Below are positions 6,990 to 9,695 of a DNA stretch of 9,695 nt, in pieces. Every line of letters begins with the position of its first letter. The stretch's first letter is position 1. The notes below the pieces were generated by a model that did no database searches, had not been told where the DNA came from, and was given only the letters and a program-made list of their open reading frames with translations. A program made the translations under genes and the position numbers. Source of the stretch: an uncultured Prevotella sp. (GTDB lineage: Bacteria > Bacteroidota > Bacteroidia > Bacteroidales > Bacteroidaceae); contig CAMUQM010000064.1 in the NCBI GenBank assembly GCA_947095945.1, positions 1-9,695 on the forward strand, given 5' to 3'.

Positions 6990-7018
6990 TTTGGTTTTAA
7001 TTATTTATTTTGGTTTTA
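6990..7018 (-). repeat. Direct 10-bp repeat upstream of nagB
   Basis: TTTGGTTTTA occurs at 6990-6999 and again at 7009-7018, a 19-bp period (TAAAACCAAA on the coding strand). It fills most of the 55-bp gap before nagB, the downstream copy ending 4 nt from the ATG. It may simply be A-rich translation-leader sequence; a protein or mRNA site is possible but unsupported. Confidence 0.35.
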
Positions 7019-7040
7019 TGTTTATAAATTCTCTACTTTT

Positions 7041-8357
7041 TTATGCTTCAATCTTTTCTTTCTTCGTGTTGTCTGCGTATGTGAATGGAACGAACCATGT
7101 TATAAGCAGCGCTGGAATGGTACATACCAAGACGAAGATAAAGAAGTGACGATAACCCAACATGTCACTAAAAATACCACTCAACATACCCGGTAACATT
7201 ACACCCAAGTTCATAATACCACTTGCAAAAGCATAGTGCGCCATCTGGTGTTTACCCGGTGCAATCTGCTGCATCATAAAGAGTGAAAGCCCAACAAAGC
7301 CGAAGCCATAGCCAAAGTATTCCATAACGATAGCACCACCAATCAACCAAAGGCTTTCTGGTTGATAGACTGCTAATAATGTATAGGCAATAAATGGAAT
7401 ATTAAAGATTAATGCGAGGGAGAAGAGGCTCTTTTGTAATCCTCTCCATGCGATGTAATAGCCTGCAAGGATTGAGCCAATAACGAAGGCTGCGGCACCG
7501 AAAGTACCATAGCAGAGTCCAATCTCTTGTTCACTTAATCCCAAACCTTGTTTGGCACGTGATGCCTTAAGGAAGAGAGGAACAATCTTCATTACAAAAC
7601 CCTCTGCAAAACGATAGAGGATAATGAAGAATATATAATATATAATGTGTTTCTTCTTGAAGAAGTCAATGAATACCTCTATAAGTTCGTTTAATGATTC
7701 TTTTAATGACTTTGGCGAATCTGTTGTTGCCTTCTTTGGGTTTGGAAGGATAAAGATGTGGTAACAGCCTATCACTATCATAATTGTAGCGATAATAAGC
7801 ATGATAAACATCCATGCCTTTGTTACACCAAAATGCTCGATGAATGTACCTGCAAGGTAGACCAATCCACCTGTTGCAGCAATCTTAGCAATGTTATAGA
7901 AGGCTCCCTGCCAACCAATCCAGCGTGCTTGCTCTTCGTTTGAGAGCACAGACATATAGGTTCCGTCTGCTGCAATATCATGCGTAGCACCACTCAGCGC
8001 GATAACAGCAAGTATCGCTATTGTGACGGGGAAGAAGAAAGGAAGATGAAGAGCAAAGGCTACTAATGCAAAAAGCACACCTGTAAGTAGCTGTGTCAGA
8101 ACAACAAAGAATTTCTTTGTTTTATAAATCTCTAAGAACGGACTCCATAAGGGCTTTAAGGTCCAAGGAAGCATGATGAGGGAGGTCCAAAAGGCTATCT
8201 GTTTATCAGATACTCCCATTCCTTTATACATCAGTGTACAAACCATATTGAGTACGACGAAAGGCATACCCATGGCAAAATAAAGCGTAGGAACCCATGT
8301 TGCTGGACTATGCAGCATCTTGTTTTCCTCTTTTAGGTTCTTAGGGTTTAGACTCAT
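7041..8357 (-). CDS. AmpG-like MFS sugar permease
   Basis: A 438-residue inner-membrane transporter of the major facilitator superfamily with about 12 hydrophobic segments and a longer hydrophilic loop near residues 205-235 between the two halves. The loop after segment 4 reads GATHDIAADGTYMSVL, followed by EEQARWIGWQGAFYNIAK. This resembles the AmpG/PAT branch (in AmpG, QDI..DA and a following Arg-rich helix), whose known members import GlcNAc-anhydromuropeptides. As first gene of an operon with nagB, a deacetylase and sialidase, it most likely imports a released amino sugar, sialic acid or small oligosaccharide by proton symport; the substrate is an inference. The first ATG (8355-8357) gives a 13-residue hydrophilic extension; Met14 (KMLHSPATW) is an alternative start close to the first membrane segment. 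No consensus promoter is recognisable upstream, although this gene must be near the operon start. Confidence 0.85.
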   Translation of the reverse strand: MSLNPKNLKEENKMLHSPATWVPTLYFAMGMPFVVLNMVCTLMYKGMGVSDKQIAFWTSLIMLPWTLKPLWSPFLEIYKTKKFFVVLTQLLTGVLFALVAFALHLPFFFPVTIAILAVIALSGATHDIAADGTYMSVLSNEEQARWIGWQGAFYNIAKIAATGGLVYLAGTFIEHFGVTKAWMFIMLIIATIMIVIGCYHIFILPNPKKATTDSPKSLKESLNELIEVFIDFFKKKHIIYYIFFIILYRFAEGFVMKIVPLFLKASRAKQGLGLSEQEIGLCYGTFGAAAFVIGSILAGYYIAWRGLQKSLFSLALIFNIPFIAYTLLAVYQPESLWLIGGAIVMEYFGYGFGFVGLSLFMMQQIAPGKHQMAHYAFASGIMNLGVMLPGMLSGIFSDMLGYRHFFIFVLVCTIPALLITWFVPFTYADNTKKEKIEA

Positions 8358-8613
8358 TTCCTTTATATAGAATTTCTAAAGAAAGTAACAGCTAATGAGG
8401 TGTTTTTACTTATCTAAAAGGCTTTATTTAACTTTAATTTACCAATATGATAGACCTCTTGCATTGAAAGCTTTACTTCTTTGATTCAGACCATTGTATT
8501 TATAACGCTTATAAATGCTTTTTATTGTATATGTTTTTGTTTTTTCGACGAAAATAATTAAATTTGCCGTAGAATATTAAATTTACATTTATAAATCATT
8601 ACCTATATAATTT
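8358..8613. promoter_or_regulatory. Divergent intergenic region, permease operon / fucosidase
   Basis: This 256-bp AT-rich gap separates the leftward operon from the rightward fucosidase gene and must hold both promoters. The rightward one is clear (8534-8566). For the leftward operon no CAAAnnTA (the reverse of TAnnTTTG) is present, so its promoter is non-consensus or needs an activator. No convincing operator palindrome was seen. Confidence 0.6.
8534..8566 (+). promoter_or_regulatory. Bacteroidetes-type promoter for the fucosidase gene
   Basis: TTTTTG (8534-8539) provides the -33 element (TTG 8537-8539). A spacer of exactly 19 bp precedes TAAATTTG (8559-8566), a full match to TAnnTTTG. Spacing and both boxes fit the sigma-ABfr consensus. 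The predicted start is near 8572-8575, leaving a 5' UTR of about 40 nt before the ATG at 8614. Confidence 0.75.
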
Positions 8614-9695
8614 ATGTGGCTGAATTCTTATTCCCATTTTTTTAAGGCAACGATAGCTTGTACAGGCTTATTATTCTCGCCAGTAGTTCTTCCAGCGGTT
8701 CAAGCTCAGGAGCAGAATGTTGTTGTAATCAATCCGACAGATTCTCCTGAGGAAATTGTTCGTAAGGCTGCAAATGTTGTCCCTTCTGCTCGTCAGTTCA
8801 ATTGGCAGCGTCAGGAGCTTACTGCTTTCTTGCATTATGGTGTAAACACCTATACAGGTAGAGAGTGGGGTGATGGCAAGGAATCTCCAGCTATCTTTAA
8901 TCCTACCAATCTTGATGCAGATCAGTGGATACGTGAGTTGAAGGCTGCAGGCTTTAAATGTGCCATCCTTACTTGTAAGCATCACGATGGTTTTTGTTTG
9001 TGGCCATCAGCTTATACTGAGCATAGTGTGAAACACTCTCCATGGAAGAATGGTCAGGGTGACGTTGTGCGTGAGGTAAGCGAAGCTTGTAAAAAGTATG
9101 GTATGGACTTTGGCGTTTACCTTTCTCCTTGGGATCGTAATTCGGAACTTTATGGGACAGAAGCTTATAACGACTTCTTTGTTAAGCAGTTGACAGAATT
9201 GCTTACACAATATGGTAAGGTAAGTGAAGTATGGTTTGATGGTGCTTGTGGCGAAGGTCCTAATGGTAAGAAACAGGAATATGACTTTGTACGTTGGTAT
9301 GAACTTATTCGTAAGTTGCAACCAGAGGCGGTGATAGCTGTCATGGGACCTGACGTGCGTTGGGTTGGCACAGAGACTGGTCGTGGTCGTGAGATGGAAT
9401 GGAGTGTTGTTCCAAAGGACAATCTTGATCAGGAAGCTATTGCAAAGAACTCACAGCAGGAAGTGCTGACTGCACCTGTTGGCGACATGATGGGACAGGA
9501 TCTCGGTAGTCGTAATAAGATTGAAAAGGCAAAATCACTCGTTTGGTATCCGGCTGAGATAGACGTGTCTATTCGTCCGGGATGGTTCTATCATGAGGAG
9601 CAGGATAGCAAGGTGAAGTCGCCAAAGGAACTGATGGATATCTATTTCACTTCTGTTGGAATGAATGGTGTACTCCTCTTGAATCTTCCTCCTAA
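8614..9695 (+). CDS. Secreted alpha-L-fucosidase, GH29, partial (C-terminal part beyond right edge)
   Basis: A retaining fucosidase that removes terminal alpha-L-fucose. The ATG at 8614 is the first in frame after a TAA at 8608-8610 and begins a signal peptide (MWLNSYSHFF... to AVQA|QE, cleavage after residue 31), so the enzyme is exported. The 360 codons seen include most of the (beta/alpha)8 catalytic domain: LHYGVN (H74), CKHHDGF (H123, H124), YLSPWDRN, the nucleophile Asp209 in EVWFDG, and VRWVGTE with Glu254 at the position of the acid/base in characterised alpha-1,3/4 enzymes. GACGEGPNGKKQEYDF after the nucleophile resembles subfamily B, which acts on Lewis-type alpha-1,3/1,4-fucose; this subfamily call is by motif only. 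The window ends in VLLLNLPP plus two bases of the next codon (the final TAA is out of frame), so the C-terminal beta domain is outside. It is transcribed divergently from the sialidase operon by its own promoter, suggesting joint use on fucosylated, sialylated host glycans. Confidence 0.94.
   Translation, partial: MWLNSYSHFFKATIACTGLLFSPVVLPAVQAQEQNVVVINPTDSPEEIVRKAANVVPSARQFNWQRQELTAFLHYGVNTYTGREWGDGKESPAIFNPTNLDADQWIRELKAAGFKCAILTCKHHDGFCLWPSAYTEHSVKHSPWKNGQGDVVREVSEACKKYGMDFGVYLSPWDRNSELYGTEAYNDFFVKQLTELLTQYGKVSEVWFDGACGEGPNGKKQEYDFVRWYELIRKLQPEAVIAVMGPDVRWVGTETGRGREMEWSVVPKDNLDQEAIAKNSQQEVLTAPVGDMMGQDLGSRNKIEKAKSLVWYPAEIDVSIRPGWFYHEEQDSKVKSPKELMDIYFTSVGMNGVLLLNLPP

Noticed and set aside
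8501..8520. Near-direct repeat TATAACGCTT / ATAAATGCTT in the divergent region
   Set aside because: Two mismatches in 10 bp within AT-rich DNA; not distinguishable from chance.
8671..9422. Minus-strand frames of 85-104 codons at the right end
   Set aside because: They lie wholly inside the clearly coding GH29 fucosidase on the plus strand and show no domain or start signals.
9693..9695. Final TAA as the stop codon of the fucosidase
   Set aside because: In the fucosidase frame the last complete codon is CCT and the window ends with AA of the next codon, so the TAA is out of frame and the gene continues.

Overview
The window looks like a chromosomal segment from a Bacteroidetes bacterium, most likely a Prevotella-type species. 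This rests on the AT-rich intergenic DNA, the lack of clear Shine-Dalgarno sites, promoters of the Bacteroidetes TTG-N19-TAnnTTTG type, and the protein families present. Genus is an inference; there is no rRNA or other taxonomic marker here.

Layout: 1-851 (minus) is the N-terminal two thirds of the ribosome-associated GTPase HflX, running off the left edge. 852-1308 is non-coding, with a likely hflX promoter, four tandem 22-bp repeats and two hairpins that end the next operon. 1309-8357 (all minus, so transcribed from right to left) is a compact operon: AmpG-like MFS permease, NagB glucosamine-6-phosphate deaminase, a NagB-like/PIG-L deacetylase fusion, a secreted GH33 sialidase, and a GH123 beta-N-acetylgalactosaminidase-like enzyme. 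8358-8613 is a divergent intergenic region with a near-perfect Bacteroidetes promoter facing right. 8614 to the right edge (plus) is a secreted GH29 alpha-L-fucosidase, cut off by the window end.

Together this reads as a small host-glycan foraging locus. Secreted sialidase, beta-GalNAcase and fucosidase would trim the capping sugars of mucin, glycolipid or salivary glycans. The permease would bring a released sugar across the inner membrane, and NagB with the deaminase-like/deacetylase fusion would handle amino-sugar phosphates or related sugars. No SusC/SusD pair, nagA, nanA or nanE is seen in the window.

The most striking point is the sialidase-GH123 junction. The GH123 reading frame has no credible start codon, ribosome site or signal peptide. 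It is joined to the sialidase frame by a -1 shift exactly at an A9G tract (containing A_AAA_AAG, the dnaX-type slippery heptamer) held in the loop of a 6-bp inverted repeat. The two may therefore be one 958-residue bifunctional enzyme, broken here by a homopolymer contraction or sequencing error, switched by phase variation, or made by programmed frameshifting. A second notable point is that the NagB-like half of the NagB/PIG-L fusion has lost three of the four catalytic positions that the neighbouring true NagB keeps.
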